Shown here: positions 49,547 through 60,495 of the stretch, piece by piece
Position numbering within the stretch: position 1 is the stretch's first letter
How the letters are laid out: the number at the start of each line of letters is the position of its first letter
Origin: Leptodontidium sp. MPI-SDFR-AT-0119
Lineage: Eukaryota; Ascomycota; Leotiomycetes; Helotiales; Leptodontidiaceae
NCBI GenBank assembly: GCA_020726505.1
Contig: JAHLEZ010000010.1
Span: 558,001 to 622,000 of the forward strand
Length of the DNA: 64,000 nt
Reading direction: 5' to 3'
Notes under the pieces: generated by a model
The model's input: only the letters and a program-made list of their open reading frames with translations
Databases searched by the model: none
What the model was told of the DNA's origin: nothing
Position numbers and translations under genes: made by a program

Positions 49547-52195
49547 ATGGCGCCCTCGCGACCCGAGATGGATGTCGAAGACTTCGACATCCTCAGCCTG
49601 TCCGGTAACGAGTCCGATGGCAGTTACGATATGGCCGACGGTGTTTCTCCCGAGGAGTCTCTAAAGAACGAGAGCAGCGTTTCTAAACCTGCTTCTGAAG
49701 CTTCCAAGATTGAGGAGAGGGGCAAGAAGGCGGCCACCCATGATACACCACAAGGTGATGTCGCATGCAAAGACGATCAGGCTTTCGTACAGGAGGACGA
49801 GGAGCCGTTCTACGACATGCACTCAGACCAAATAGTTGGAAAATGCCGTGTGGAGTTCAAGGACCATGTTCGTTTGATGATGGCTCTGATGAATGACATG
49901 ATTGGTGTAGAGCCGTCAGATCGCAAACCAATGGTCGCCTCTCTTGTAGGACACTCGAGAGCAATAGCATCCATGTTCGGAGACGATATTCCATTCCTGA
50001 GACAGAAGATTCAAGATACTATAAATGGAATGGCCCAACTCTCGCTGCAGCGCGAAAACCTGTGGAACTCGAAAGAATCGATCGTACTCCACCTCCAGAA
50101 GGAAACACAAGCCAGACACCAGCTTCAGATACTCCACCAACAGACGGTTCAAAGTGCCTTGAACACGAATGCGCAATATCAGAAGGAGGTCCGCGCTCGA
50201 CGAGAACTCGAGATCCTACACAAGCAGGCTGTCCACGATGCCTCGCACATCAGCGCGCAGTATGAGCTAGAAGTGAAGGGCCGAAGCCAACTCAATGCGC
50301 TCCACCAACAGACCGTCCAAGCTGGCAGGACAGTGACCGAACAGTACCACTTCGAGAAGAACCAGAAGAACGCATTGGTCCACGAAGTCAGGAAGCTCCA
50401 GGAGTTCAAAACCGATCTGGTGAAAGAGGTGGAGCGTTACGCAGCCCAGATCGCAGCTTACAAGGCGCAACTCCAGACACTGGAAACCGAGCATGAAAAG
50501 CAAAAGTTCGCCAAAGAAGAACTCCAAGCTATGCACCGAAAGGCGATGAAGGCTGAGAAGAGGAAGAACGAAGATCTCGTCAAGGATAACGAGCAGCTTG
50601 AGAAGATTCGCCAGTCTCTATGCGAGGAAGTCAACACTGTCAAGACAAGCTACTGCGATGCGATCGAAGCCGTCAAAGCTGAGCGCAATGCGAAGGAAGC
50701 AGCCGTTGTCGAGAAGAAGAAATTCGAGTCCGAGAATGTCCAATTGAAGTTCGCTCTCGAGGAGGCTAAGAAAGAGTATTCCATGATGGCGGACACGGAG
50801 CGCAAGCGCCGGGACGAGACGAGAGCAGAGAACAATAATCTCAAGAAGACATGCACATCCTTGAAGAACACAATCAGGGGCTCACAATTCCAGCATGCAG
50901 CAGAGCTCAAATTGGAATCGCAAGCTAGAGACTCGCTCATTCGTCAGAACAAGACCTTGCGAGAGGATCTTGCATCGGCTGAGGATCGGGAGGAATTGGC
51001 CTTGAAAGAAATTAAGGAGTTCCAAAGAGCACTGGGAGATAACACGAAGGACCAAATTGAGAAGGAGGCCATGTACAAGGCTGGCATGGAGAGTCTCGAG
51101 AAGAAACTTACCACCTACAACACGAAAGTGGAGTCGATGCACACCTTCGTCAAGAGCATGGTCATCACAGACGGCAAGAGGGTCGAGACAACCGAGAAGC
51201 TCAATGGCCAACTCGCCCAGGCCAAGGACGAGCTGGCGGACATGGAGAAGATCAAAGATATCCTCAAAACTTCCAACAGAGCCGCAGAACACCACTTGAT
51301 CACAAAGCTGTTGGATCAAAGAAAGGCGAACACTACGAACCTCAACGCCCTGAGCGAAGAACTCGCCAAAGAGAAAATAGTCTCCAAGAACGGAAAGCGC
51401 TTTGGCGAAGAATTGCTCCGTACGATCAAGACATGTGCCGGTCTCGTCAACGACAAGAAGAATCTCACCACCCGAGTCGTACTCCTCGAGAACGATATCG
51501 CTGAGGCGAAGAAATTCCGCCGTACGGTCCGAGAGACCATCGTCTCTCTATTGGAAGGAGTGAACCAAGTTCCCAAGATCGGGCACATCTCGGAGCTGTT
51601 CAACAAGGCTCGTGAGATAGGCAGCCAGGAGCTCGACATCGCCCAACTCGAAGTCCTTCGCGACATCGAGAAGATGATCATCATCTTCTGCGACAAGACC
51701 ACCGAGATCGGTACCCAATACCGACGAGGCCTGAGACCACTTCTCGCACCCGCAAAGATCGGCGAGGTCCAGGTCGGAACCGAAGAGTCCAAACACTCTG
51801 CAGCTGCAACCGTCGCACAACAGCTCATGAACCAAGAAAATGCCATCAAGCTCCTCAAGACAGACCTCGCATCCACGAACACAGCCCTCCAAGCACTCAA
51901 ACAGACTAACATCCAACTCACCGCTTCCCACACCGCCGCACTCAACGAACTCACCGAGCGCCGCACGCAGGTCGCTGAGTTCGAAGCTTTGCAGCTCGAG
52001 CTCGGGCTCAGGGGTGCTAGAGCTGTCGCTCAGATGAACCAGTTCAAGACTGAAGTCCGCTGCTTGCATGATCTCCATGGTAGTGATGTGGAGAAGATCC
52101 GGGAGGTTGAGGCGAAGTTGCGCACTGTTCAAAGGGAGCGCGATCTGGCGATTGCTACCATTGCGAAGAAGGAGGAGCCCGAGAAGAGTTCTTGA
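49547..52195 (+). CDS. Hypothetical large coiled-coil protein with 28-residue repeats
   Basis: I do not recognise this protein. The single-exon model starts at ATG 49547 (MAPSRPEMDVEDFDILSLSG) and gives 882 residues. An acidic, Ser-rich head of about 90 residues is followed by an almost unbroken Glu/Lys/Gln/Ala-rich heptad pattern to the end, apart from a more mixed segment around 650-720 (TIVSLLEGVNQVPKIGHISE). Residues 185-268 are three tandem copies of a 28-residue unit. No ATPase, motor or membrane segment is visible. The layout suggests a structural or tethering filament, for example at a spindle pole, septum or Golgi, but nothing in the sequence decides which. The frame is open for another 149 codons upstream, so a longer N-terminus is possible. 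Codon use is rich in C- and G-ending codons. Confidence 0.8.
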   Translation: MAPSRPEMDVEDFDILSLSGNESDGSYDMADGVSPEESLKNESSVSKPASEASKIEERGKKAATHDTPQGDVACKDDQAFVQEDEEPFYDMHSDQIVGKCRVEFKDHVRLMMALMNDMIGVEPSDRKPMVASLVGHSRAIASMFGDDIPFLRQKIQDTINGMAQLSLQRENLWNSKESIVLHLQKETQARHQLQILHQQTVQSALNTNAQYQKEVRARRELEILHKQAVHDASHISAQYELEVKGRSQLNALHQQTVQAGRTVTEQYHFEKNQKNALVHEVRKLQEFKTDLVKEVERYAAQIAAYKAQLQTLETEHEKQKFAKEELQAMHRKAMKAEKRKNEDLVKDNEQLEKIRQSLCEEVNTVKTSYCDAIEAVKAERNAKEAAVVEKKKFESENVQLKFALEEAKKEYSMMADTERKRRDETRAENNNLKKTCTSLKNTIRGSQFQHAAELKLESQARDSLIRQNKTLREDLASAEDREELALKEIKEFQRALGDNTKDQIEKEAMYKAGMESLEKKLTTYNTKVESMHTFVKSMVITDGKRVETTEKLNGQLAQAKDELADMEKIKDILKTSNRAAEHHLITKLLDQRKANTTNLNALSEELAKEKIVSKNGKRFGEELLRTIKTCAGLVNDKKNLTTRVVLLENDIAEAKKFRRTVRETIVSLLEGVNQVPKIGHISELFNKAREIGSQELDIAQLEVLRDIEKMIIIFCDKTTEIGTQYRRGLRPLLAPAKIGEVQVGTEESKHSAAATVAQQLMNQENAIKLLKTDLASTNTALQALKQTNIQLTASHTAALNELTERRTQVAEFEALQLELGLRGARAVAQMNQFKTEVRCLHDLHGSDVEKIREVEAKLRTVQRERDLAIATIAKKEEPEKSS
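50099..50350 (+). repeat. Three tandem 84-base (28-residue) coding repeats
   Basis: Units 50099-50182, 50183-50266 and 50267-50350 each encode the pattern [KL]Ex-x-R-x-LxxLHxQxVxxAxx-x-AQY. The Leu-His-(Gln/Lys)-Gln core (ILHQQTV, ILHKQAV, ALHQQTV) is at the same place in each. A fourth, degenerate copy (ELQAMHRKAMKAEKR) follows about 60 residues later. Confidence 0.88.
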
Positions 52196-53209
52196 GGTGG
52201 CTGTCTATGTTTCTGTCGTGCCATGTAATTGTTGCTGTCGAGTTTTTAACCCATTTTGTCCTACATTTAGTTGTATTGCGTGGAAGGAATGAAGTCTAGT
52301 AATGAGGAGGAAGAAGCGACCTCAGAATGAATTGTTATGGGTATATGATCCAATCTGGGCTCTGGACATTTCGTTACTGGCGTACAAAAACTCACTGTCA
52401 TTTATTCACATGTTCTTCATTGCTTTGCCTTGTCTCGTCTTGTCTTGCCTTGCGGCAATTTTTTGGCTGGTTTATTCCCCTGCGCCGTTCCTTCTCTTGC
52501 TGTTTTTACTTATAGTTTTGTCTTTCTATCTAATCTACAACATTTCTCCCCAAAAAAACCATCCATTTATAATATGCATAGTCTCTCTCTTCGGGGTTTC
52601 GCAAGTTCAAGTTGTATGCTAGATCATTCGTAGCAAATAGATTTTCTGTACGTACACACTCCAGCATCGCTGAACCCCAACTGCCCTCGTGACAAAATGA
52701 GGATCGAATGGTCTCGCGTTCTGCAAGTTTCACAAAACCTATCTTCAACATATGGCTTAACACATGTGCCTTGACTCTACATAAACGTTGCCTTATTAAA
52801 TTAGCCAAATACGTAGACCCTCTCCTCCATCAAACCAACTTCTCCGCCTCCAGCGTCCTGGAAAGACCAAGTTCCCTATGCACCATTAATAATCCTCTCC
52901 AGTCTACTCCTTGCATCTATGTGTCAAATGTCCATTGGATTATTGAGGTCTCCTGTGGTCCACTATGCTAACTTCTACAGCTAATCAATGTCGTGCGATA
53001 TTCCTATGCGTACACCCAACTCTAACACCCTCAAAAAATATGCGAACCAACAAACGCCTAGTCCGTCTTGGCCAAACCACCAGACGCCTATAACTCCAGA
53101 TACTCAGAATATCACATCACATAGAACGCCTTGCTATCACGACACCGAGATGTAATATTAATGTACCCGCAGTCGCTTGCGCACATCACCAGTTCCCGCG
53201 GAACACCCC
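52196..53209. other. Convergent spacer, coiled-coil protein / ABC transporter
   Basis: 1.0 kb between two convergent genes; it contains a CTTGT/CTTGC-type repeat (about 52422-52454) and AT-rich DNA. A 92-codon minus-strand frame (52808-52530) has no recognisable domain or splice support. Confidence 0.55.
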
Positions 53210-55607
53210 CTACTTTCGGATGAACATGGCCAGCAGACCAAGAAGTCGGTACCCAGCAACAATGGCTAGGAGAATCCCCACCCATTCACCAGTACGACCA
53301 GTCTTGTAACCATACTCATCTAGAACTCCTATTCCAGAGATGCGGCATTCTGACGCCAGTTCGGTCTGATACATGCAGTGGCAACCTTCGCCGCAGCTGT
53401 ACGTTCTATCGGCAAATTCGTTGACCATCATTCCTTGAAACACGTAGGACTACTCTGGTTAGGCAAATTTCATCGTTTAAGCTAGACCAGAGGCTTACTT
53501 GGTAATCGATGTAGTGGAAGACATATCTCCAGAACACATTTAAGATCGTAGGTGCCACCAAAAATCCACCAACCGACATCCACAGCCCATTTGCAAATGC
53601 AGTAACAGCCAATGAGATCACAAACACAGGAGCCACAGTCGAGACCAGAACCACGAGTGATTCGGCTGCAACAAGGTCCAGGAACAACCACATGATCCAG
53701 GTGAAGAAAGCTTCAGCTGTTGGCTGGAAGTTGGAAAGCCAGTAGGCGATGACCGAAAAGATCACGGCGATCAGAACTGTGAGTTGCGTCAACAACGATT
53801 GCGGGATGAAATGGCAGGATAACAAACAGAGATATGGCAAGCCGATGAGGAAGTTTGACAGCATGAAGGCTGTTGGACCATAGAGCCCATTGGCTCGCTC
53901 CTTGATGAATGTTAGGCGATCTTCCAGAAAAGAGGGAACGTATGCGACGGCCATAAACGACATGAAAGCGGAGCCGAAGAACTGGAACAAGTTAGCAAGA
54001 GATCCCTGGATTTAGCGTTGGAGGTTGACTTACAATGGCATTGATGTAGGGCTGGATATCACTCTGTTTGGATTCAAGCCGAAGCCAAACAGTCCCCATC
54101 ATAATCGCCAGCCCAATATACATTGCGATACGAATTCCATAGGCTACAACATCGCGGTAGCTTTTGATAAATGAGCGGTGCACCAGTGTCATCACTACAG
54201 TGAAGAAGCTGCTGCTCGAAGGCTTGGTAGTAGAGGGGGGTTCCACAAGACTTGATGTGGCGTGGATCTGAGCCGCGACGTCGCGCGCCTTGTTTGATCT
54301 GGCCCAGCCCACCTGCATCTCATGAAGTCGTTGCTTGGCAGCTTCTTGATGACTCGCGAAGTCGATGTTCATCAGATCCAGAATAAATTCAGCAGGATTG
54401 GTGCGGAAGGGCATTGGAAAACCAAGAGATTGGAAGTGGGTCTCAACTCCTTCAACGGAGCCGAAATAGAATGGCTTCCCGCCAGAGAGAAGGAGAAGCT
54501 TGTCGAACATTTGGACTTCATACAAGTTAGCGTCGAATACTACGAGACTTGAGACCTGTCATCTAGCAATATGTCGCTTTTGAGGTCTTCAGACCGGATG
54601 TCTCAAATATTTGAGAACATAAGGGGGAAGAATTATACATACATGTTGAAGTGCTGGGCTGATGGATGCTGGCAATGACAATCAGCTGCGACATATTAGC
54701 TTCGAACTACAGGCTTCTATAAGCCCCTCGAATGACAATAAACGTACGTTGTTTCGCTTGGCCACCTCCTTGATGTATTGGATAACCTCGTAACTGGCTG
54801 CCGAGTCAAGACCACTGGTAGGCTCATCAAGGAACATAATCTTCGGAGCGGTGATGAGTTGTGCCGCGACACTGACCCGACGCTTCTGTCCGCCGCTGAT
54901 TCCCTTCCGAATCGGAGTTCCAATGAGAGTATGCTGCTGGTGTCTCAGTCCGAAGGAGTCGAGAAGGGCGTCAATTCGCTTGATACGATCCGCTTTAGAG
55001 ATGGTGCTACGAAGCTGTCAGCTACGGATCCCTGACTTCATGGACAGGGTTACTACTTCTTGTGGGCAAGACGAGCTGCAAAGTGCAGGGTCTCTCGGAC
55101 GGTAAGACTTCCAATAAGGGCGTCTTCTTGTTCGACATAGCAGGTCATTCTTCTGAAAGCACCAGCTGACGGACTGCTGCCATTGATCAATGTGACTCCT
55201 TCGACGCGAGCTCCAGCAGCAGCGTCTCGATGAGCCAGGACATTGAGAAGGGTGGTCTTTCCGCAACCGCTCGGTCCCATCAACGCACATATTTCCCCTT
55301 CAAACAATCAGTAAAGTAAAGTGCTAGCATACAACCAGTACTTACCAGCCTTGACAATTCCTTCAACATTGTCAAGGATAGCCTTTGGCTTGCCTGTCTT
55401 ATTGTCCTTTACCGTGACAGTGACATCTTGCCAAATGAAGTTCCGAACAGTGTTGTTCAGCAAGTGAGCATCATCGCCGGCCTTCTGCTCAATATCAACA
55501 TTGTAGCGATCATGTAGGACACCGCCGGTATAGAAGCTCTCCATTTCGAGTCCTGACCCGACGGAGGCTTTCCGTGTTTCGGCTTGCATCATCGTATTGC
55601 TCTGCAT
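53210..55607 (-). CDS. ABCG-type half transporter (White/PDR family)
   Basis: ATP-driven exporter with one nucleotide-binding domain followed by one membrane domain, so it should act as a dimer. Minus-strand exons are 55607-55346, 55297-55057, 55006-54748, 54685-54643, 54515-54034, 53981-53499 and 53449-53210, with introns of 48-127 bases, giving 669 residues. Walker A GPSGCGKTT is at 95-103, the signature ISGGQKRRVS at 204-213, and Walker B IMFLDEP at 224-230 followed by TSGLDS; all are intact. The H-loop (SIHQPST) is in the 43-base fourth exon. About six transmembrane segments follow. Near the C-terminus is a Cys-rich loop (CGEGCHCMY) in the last extracellular loop, usual for ABCG proteins. 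The join at 55057/55006 has alternatives; I took the one with a proper branch-to-acceptor distance. The substrate is unknown. Confidence 0.9.
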
Positions 55608-57168
55608 ATGCCGTGTAGACTTGGAGGCGTTGCGATTGTGAGACGGATGAGGAGATCAACGAGAACGGCGAAGAGAAAGGGATGAGAACGGCGATGAAGA
55701 CAGTCGACGGATGGAGTTGTAGAAGAGAACCAAGGAGCCCGGTTACAGAGTGACGAGAAGTAACCTTATGACCACACCACAGCATGAAACTCGAATATTG
55801 GTAGAAAGAACATTCAAAGAGCCGGCCGGTTGTACCTTCTTAAAGACTTCTTGTGCTCAGACATACTCTCTATACATAGGAAATTGAGTGGACAAAACCT
55901 AAGATACGAAGTCGGCGCCCTTTGAGTTGAATTGAAGCTGAGAGCCCGAAACCCTTGCTTGCTTGAATCCACCCATGGTCACCGGCCCCGAATTGAGCCT
56001 ATGATGGCAGATATGAAAAGGCCGCTTACCCACAGACAATGCAGCCTTGCTGTGGAATGCAATGCACCAGCGAGATCCAGATCGCACCTGCGGAGTGGTC
56101 CCTGATACTCATACATAGGCAGCTGAGAGCGCTCTCCCAGGTCAGGGGAAGTTGCAACCATCTCATCATGTCAACCAGCCAGCCACTGACAGATTAAGCG
56201 AGAAAATTGAGGTCGCCGATATGCATCGCCGCTGGGCTGCTTACCTACATATTAAACAAAAGGGGACTCCGGGTCCGGTCAGATGGATGAAAACCCAACA
56301 TTCGATTTGTTGTTCAAATGACTGTGGAGAGCTGAAGTTGAAGATTGGAACTAGCCACGATAGTTTGGCACTGGAGTAACACGAAGTTGGACCAACATCG
56401 TCCCTCAACCCGAGTAAGCACATCGAGCTGCATTAGCAGCATTCCAGGTAATGGCCAAATGCCCAAGAATCCATGACTGTGTACACTTCGGGATTACATC
56501 CACAGATGGGGATATACCGCCAGTTTTCGAAAAGTATGTTTTCCTCCTGTTGTTCGTGTTTGGCAATTCCAGATTGTAGGTAGGTAGCGGGAGTGCATCT
56601 ACCGCGATTCCCATGATTTTATTGATTTGGAAAAAAGAGACACTGACCGATAGAAATGGGAGATGCGACGTTGAGATCTGATATCGGTACCGTAGATCTG
56701 AGGTTCAAGTCGGTGTTGTACTCCGTGAAGTGACACAAATCCACCAAACCGGTCGAGTTGTTGGAGGACGAGGAGTCGGCGATGTGGCACAAGGCACGAA
56801 CCATCGAAACGAAGCCAAGAGGCCGACGGAAAATCGGGTCTTCGGCAGTACCTCGGGAAGCTTTGCTTTGCTTTCCTTATCGTCGTCGTTATCGGAAAGT
56901 CCGGTATACAGTACGTACCTAATGTTGACATCAACCCCAACCTCATCTCATCTCATCTCATCCCATCTTCGGGGGGGGCAACTCTTCAAGCTCGAAAAGC
57001 TGGTATCGAATTGAGACGGGAAGCAACAAGTATCATCTTTTATTTCCCTTACCTTCACCAAACACATCATTTCTTACACAAGAAGTCCTATCCTTGGGCT
57101 TCGTTCGATTCCTTCAATTCTTTCCTTTCCTCCCTCCTTGCAACTTTACCTTCTAACCACACAGCACA
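55608..57168. promoter_or_regulatory. Divergent promoter region, ABC transporter / dehydrogenase
   Basis: 1.56 kb between divergent starts. A TCATC-type repeat (56943-56967) followed by eight G lies about 200 bases before the dehydrogenase start. I find no supported gene in between. Confidence 0.6.
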
Positions 57169-58101
57169 ATGGATCTCTCCCTAAACCTCGAAGACACCCA
57201 CGTCCTGATCACCGGAGGATCGGGCTTCATCGGTTCCTCAACAGTAACAGCACTTCTCTCTGCGGGCGCGAGAGTAACCAACCTCGACCTGCGTCCCTCC
57301 CCCGACCCCTCCTCACACTTGCAAGCCCACTATCAATTCTTCCCCTGCGATATATCCTCCGAAAAAGACCTCACTACATCGTTCTCTCTCGCAGCTGGGA
57401 AATTCGGTCCTATAGCCTGCTGCATCGCTCTCGCATCTCTCGATTTCTCAGTCCTCCCTCACCATGAATCCCTCGCAGACATGGAAGTCGAGCAGTGGAG
57501 GCGCACACACAAGATAAACGTCGAAGGGACGTTCCTGACTGCAAGGACATGGCTTCGGCAATTGAGAGAACATGCGAAGATTGATACGGAGAGGAATTTG
57601 AGGAATGTCGGGTTGGTTATAGTGGGTAGTGAGAGTGGGACGTTTGGGGAGAGGGGGAATGCAGATTATGCTGCTGGGAAGAGTGCTGTGCAGGGAGGAC
57701 TGGTGAAGAGTCTGATGGGGGACGTGAATAGGATTTGGCCGGGGGCTAGGTAAGCTTGGTCTTCATCGGATGGATACAGGTGGAAGATGGCTGATGCTTC
57801 AAAGAGTTAATGCCGTTGCTCCTGGCCCGGTTGACACCCCGCAGTTCAAGAAAGAATGTGCGGAGAATCCGGATCAGCTCTGGCTCGATGCACAAGCGAC
57901 GTATGTTGCACCTCAGGGAAACTTTGTAGCGATGCTAATGAGTGTAGAACCGCATTGAAGAAGCCAGTACCGCCAGAAAGTGTCGCGAAGAGTATCCTAT
58001 TCCTAGCAAGCGAGAACTGGAGCGGAAATATCACTGGGCAAGTTCTGAACGTTGACAGTGGGAAGCAGGGTAAAGTGATGAATATGAAAGAGGAATGCTG
58101 A
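57169..58101 (+). CDS. Short-chain dehydrogenase/reductase
   Basis: NAD(P)-dependent oxidoreductase of the SDR family, substrate unknown. Exons are 57169-57749, 57805-57900 and 57948-58101 (introns of 55 and 47 bases), giving 276 residues. The cofactor motif is TGGSGFIG (15-22), a spelling more often seen in extended SDRs, but the length and the catalytic arrangement are classical: the Asn in HKINVEG, the Ser in GSESG (154 or 156), Tyr167 and Lys171 (YAAGK), then VNAVAPGPVDTP after the first intron. Asp40 at the end of the second strand (VTNLDLR) favours NAD over NADP. It ends 378 bases from the convergent HeLo gene and starts divergently from the ABC transporter. Confidence 0.88.
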
Positions 58102-58479
58102 TTATCAGTTGAGACGATTGGTTTGGTTTGAATGTTGGAATACAACTGGGACATTATGTTGGTGGAGGATAATCGGCCACTCCAGTTTGAATGTGAACAA
58201 TGTCAAATTTCAATGTCCCGAAATATTCTTGGGCACTGAGAGGAATGCGGCATGCAACAAAACTTCTTAGCGGAGACTTGTAATGTCCTGAAGCTCAAAA
58301 CGACATTCAAGTTGACACAAATGTCCCGGGAGAACCAAGGACATTGGCAACGAGTGCAAACTTCAACACTGTAGGTTCATTCATGGCCATGGTCATAATA
58401 TACCTACCTAGGTTGGTAGTTATTATGGCATATTAATCATAGCCTCATTTCCACACTAAACAAAACCAGGCTCACTTAC
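58102..58479. other. Convergent spacer, dehydrogenase / HeLo protein
   Basis: 378 bases between convergent genes, expected to hold both 3' UTRs. I see nothing else in it. Confidence 0.6.
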
Positions 58480-60495
58480 TCAAACTTTCACATCCCCAAG
58501 CCTCTTCACCACGTCCTCATAAAACCTCATACTTAGTCTCGCCGCACCCACATCGCCCATCTCATCCACCCCTTCGCCAACGCCCAACTCCTCACCACCC
58601 GCAATACACTTCCACGTCGCACTCTCATACAACTCGCCCATATTCCCCCCAACATCAGCAATCCTCTCCTCATCAAGCAACATCTCTCTAATCCGCCCCA
58701 TAACCCTCAAGCCCCCCTTCTCGACCCCCAGAACCCTCTCAACCGTTCTCCAATGCGCGAGCTCTACCAGCACCACCCCAAGACTATAAATATCGAAACT
58801 CTTCCTGAAGCTCTCCCTGGGCCCAAAACCCTGGCCTTGCGTGTGCGGATGTCGGTACATGTTATAAGCGCCATTATCGCCGGGGATCTCAGTCATTTCA
58901 TCAGCGCGAGCCGGACGCGCAAAGTCGAAGCCCGAGAGGTACGGTTTGCTGTAATCGATAGCCAGCTTCATGCGTCCTTTTACGATCTTGCTGGTTGGGA
59001 AGAACACGATGTTATGGGATCGTAGACCTTTGTGGAGCCAGTTCACGCTGTGGAGATACAGGAGGCAGTTCGCTATGGCGTGTGCTACTTTGATGCGTTC
59101 CGTGACTCGGGGCTTGGGGGATGAGGAGAGAAGCTCGAAGAGGGAGATTGGTGTTGTGTCTGGGGAAACGCCTTCGTCGTGTGGTTTCTCGAAGATGAAT
59201 CCGATGCGTGTGTCTACGCCGTCTTCTTCCTCGCTATCAACACTTCCTTCTTCACTGGGTCGTTTGGCATTATCGAAATAGCCAAGACAATGAGGTACGC
59301 GGAAAGCTTCTGGTTTTGGAGTGTGGTGAAGTAGAGAAGCGAGTTTGGAAACACGGTCGATGATGAGGGGTGGTGGGGAGAGCGAGCCTGGTTTCTGGTA
59401 ATCGTACTCTTTCCATTCGATCCAGACTTTTTGACTGTGGCCGTCGCGGGTATATGTCGCTTCGCAGCGGATTGCTGTGAGATCCTCACCTACTGGTTGA
59501 GGGTCGAGAGTGATACACGAGCGGTCAATTTTGGTATTCGCTTTTTCGGTTTCAGGCTTCCCGAGTTGGAGAACCATCGCTGTTGCGTCGTTCCACGAAG
59601 CCGGGCCCTCGGTGTCGAGAGATTCGTTGAATGCTTTGAATTTGGCGAGTTGGGCGAGGAGACGAAGCCCAGCTGCATCGCTGGCGGGTGCGTATTGGGG
59701 AATTGCTGGGACAGGGTAATTTCGTGCTTGCATCTTGATATCTAGTGCTTGTACCAGACGGTGTAAGCTTGCGAGATCTTTGTGAAGCTGTAGAACACCT
59801 CGGTTGGTATCTTGAGTTGTTCGGTGGATTTCGGTCTGTAACCGAGCGTCGAGGATATCCGTCATGTTGTCGTTCAGCGTCGAGAAGCGCTGGAGGAGGT
59901 CCTCAAATGCTTCTTTGTCAAATGCTGCCCATCGGAGTCTTCTTCTCCCTTCACCCAGACTGTCCTTCGTGCTGGTAGTGATGGCTCTCATAGCCTTGAT
60001 GATGAACTTCCTCCTCCCTTCTGGAAGTGGAACATGAGCATTCGAAGCATCCTTAGCCGGGTCCTTTGATAGTTCCTCGTCAGAGTCTGAAGACTCCGGT
60101 ACAACAATGAGCCGATTATTTTTCTTCTGGGCCTTCTCAAACTCCTTGAACAGACACTGAATTTGTACCAGAAGATCTAGTATTGTGGTCCGATGTACGA
60201 CGAATGTATTTGACTCCCGCACTTTGGTGTCATCCGAGTTTTGAAGATCGAGTAATCCAGACGTCTCGCTCCATGCAAATAGACGCTGCTGTTCCATACG
60301 CAGTCTGAGATTCAGATATCTGCAGTCTTCTGGGAGGTCTTTGGCTGTGATGATGAATTGAATACCTGAATTGTCAGACTGTATCTATTCAAGATGGATG
60401 AGGACGGTTTGTTTACCTTGGATGCACCCTTTGAAGACTTGTCCAGCCAGTCCTGCGATACTCAACGCAATACCAATTGCACTGATGGGATCCAT
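58480..60495 (-). CDS. HeLo-domain protein with C-terminal pseudokinase-like domain
   Basis: Minus-strand exons 60495-60417 and 60365-58480 (51-base intron, TCTGAC branch site) give 654 residues. The spliced N-terminus MDPISAIGIALSIAGLAGQV is typical of the HeLo (prion-inhibition and propagation) domain known from HET-S; the helical region runs to about residue 220. The C-terminal half (about 290-640) follows a protein-kinase fold: IEWKEY as a possible beta-3 Lys, LHKGLRSHNIVFF (470-482) where HRD should be, GFDFAR (505-510) where DFG should be, and FDIYSLGVVLVEL (550-562) as helix F. The catalytic Asp of HRD is Gly and the DFG Asp is not in place, so it is probably inactive as a kinase. Such proteins are thought to act in fungal regulated cell death or self-recognition; that role is inferred. 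Confidence 0.85.

Noticed and set aside
51316..52132. Two long minus-strand frames (216 and 194 codons)
   Set aside because: Antisense to the coiled-coil gene; long because of that gene's GC-biased codon use.
52530..52808. 92-codon minus-strand frame in the convergent spacer
   Set aside because: No family resemblance, no splice partner, and it lies where 3' UTRs are expected.
55056..55060. Alternative ABC transporter donor two to three bases away, with the CTGACAG acceptor
   Set aside because: The CTGAC would then be both branch site and acceptor, which leaves no spacing; the chosen join keeps frame and normal spacing.
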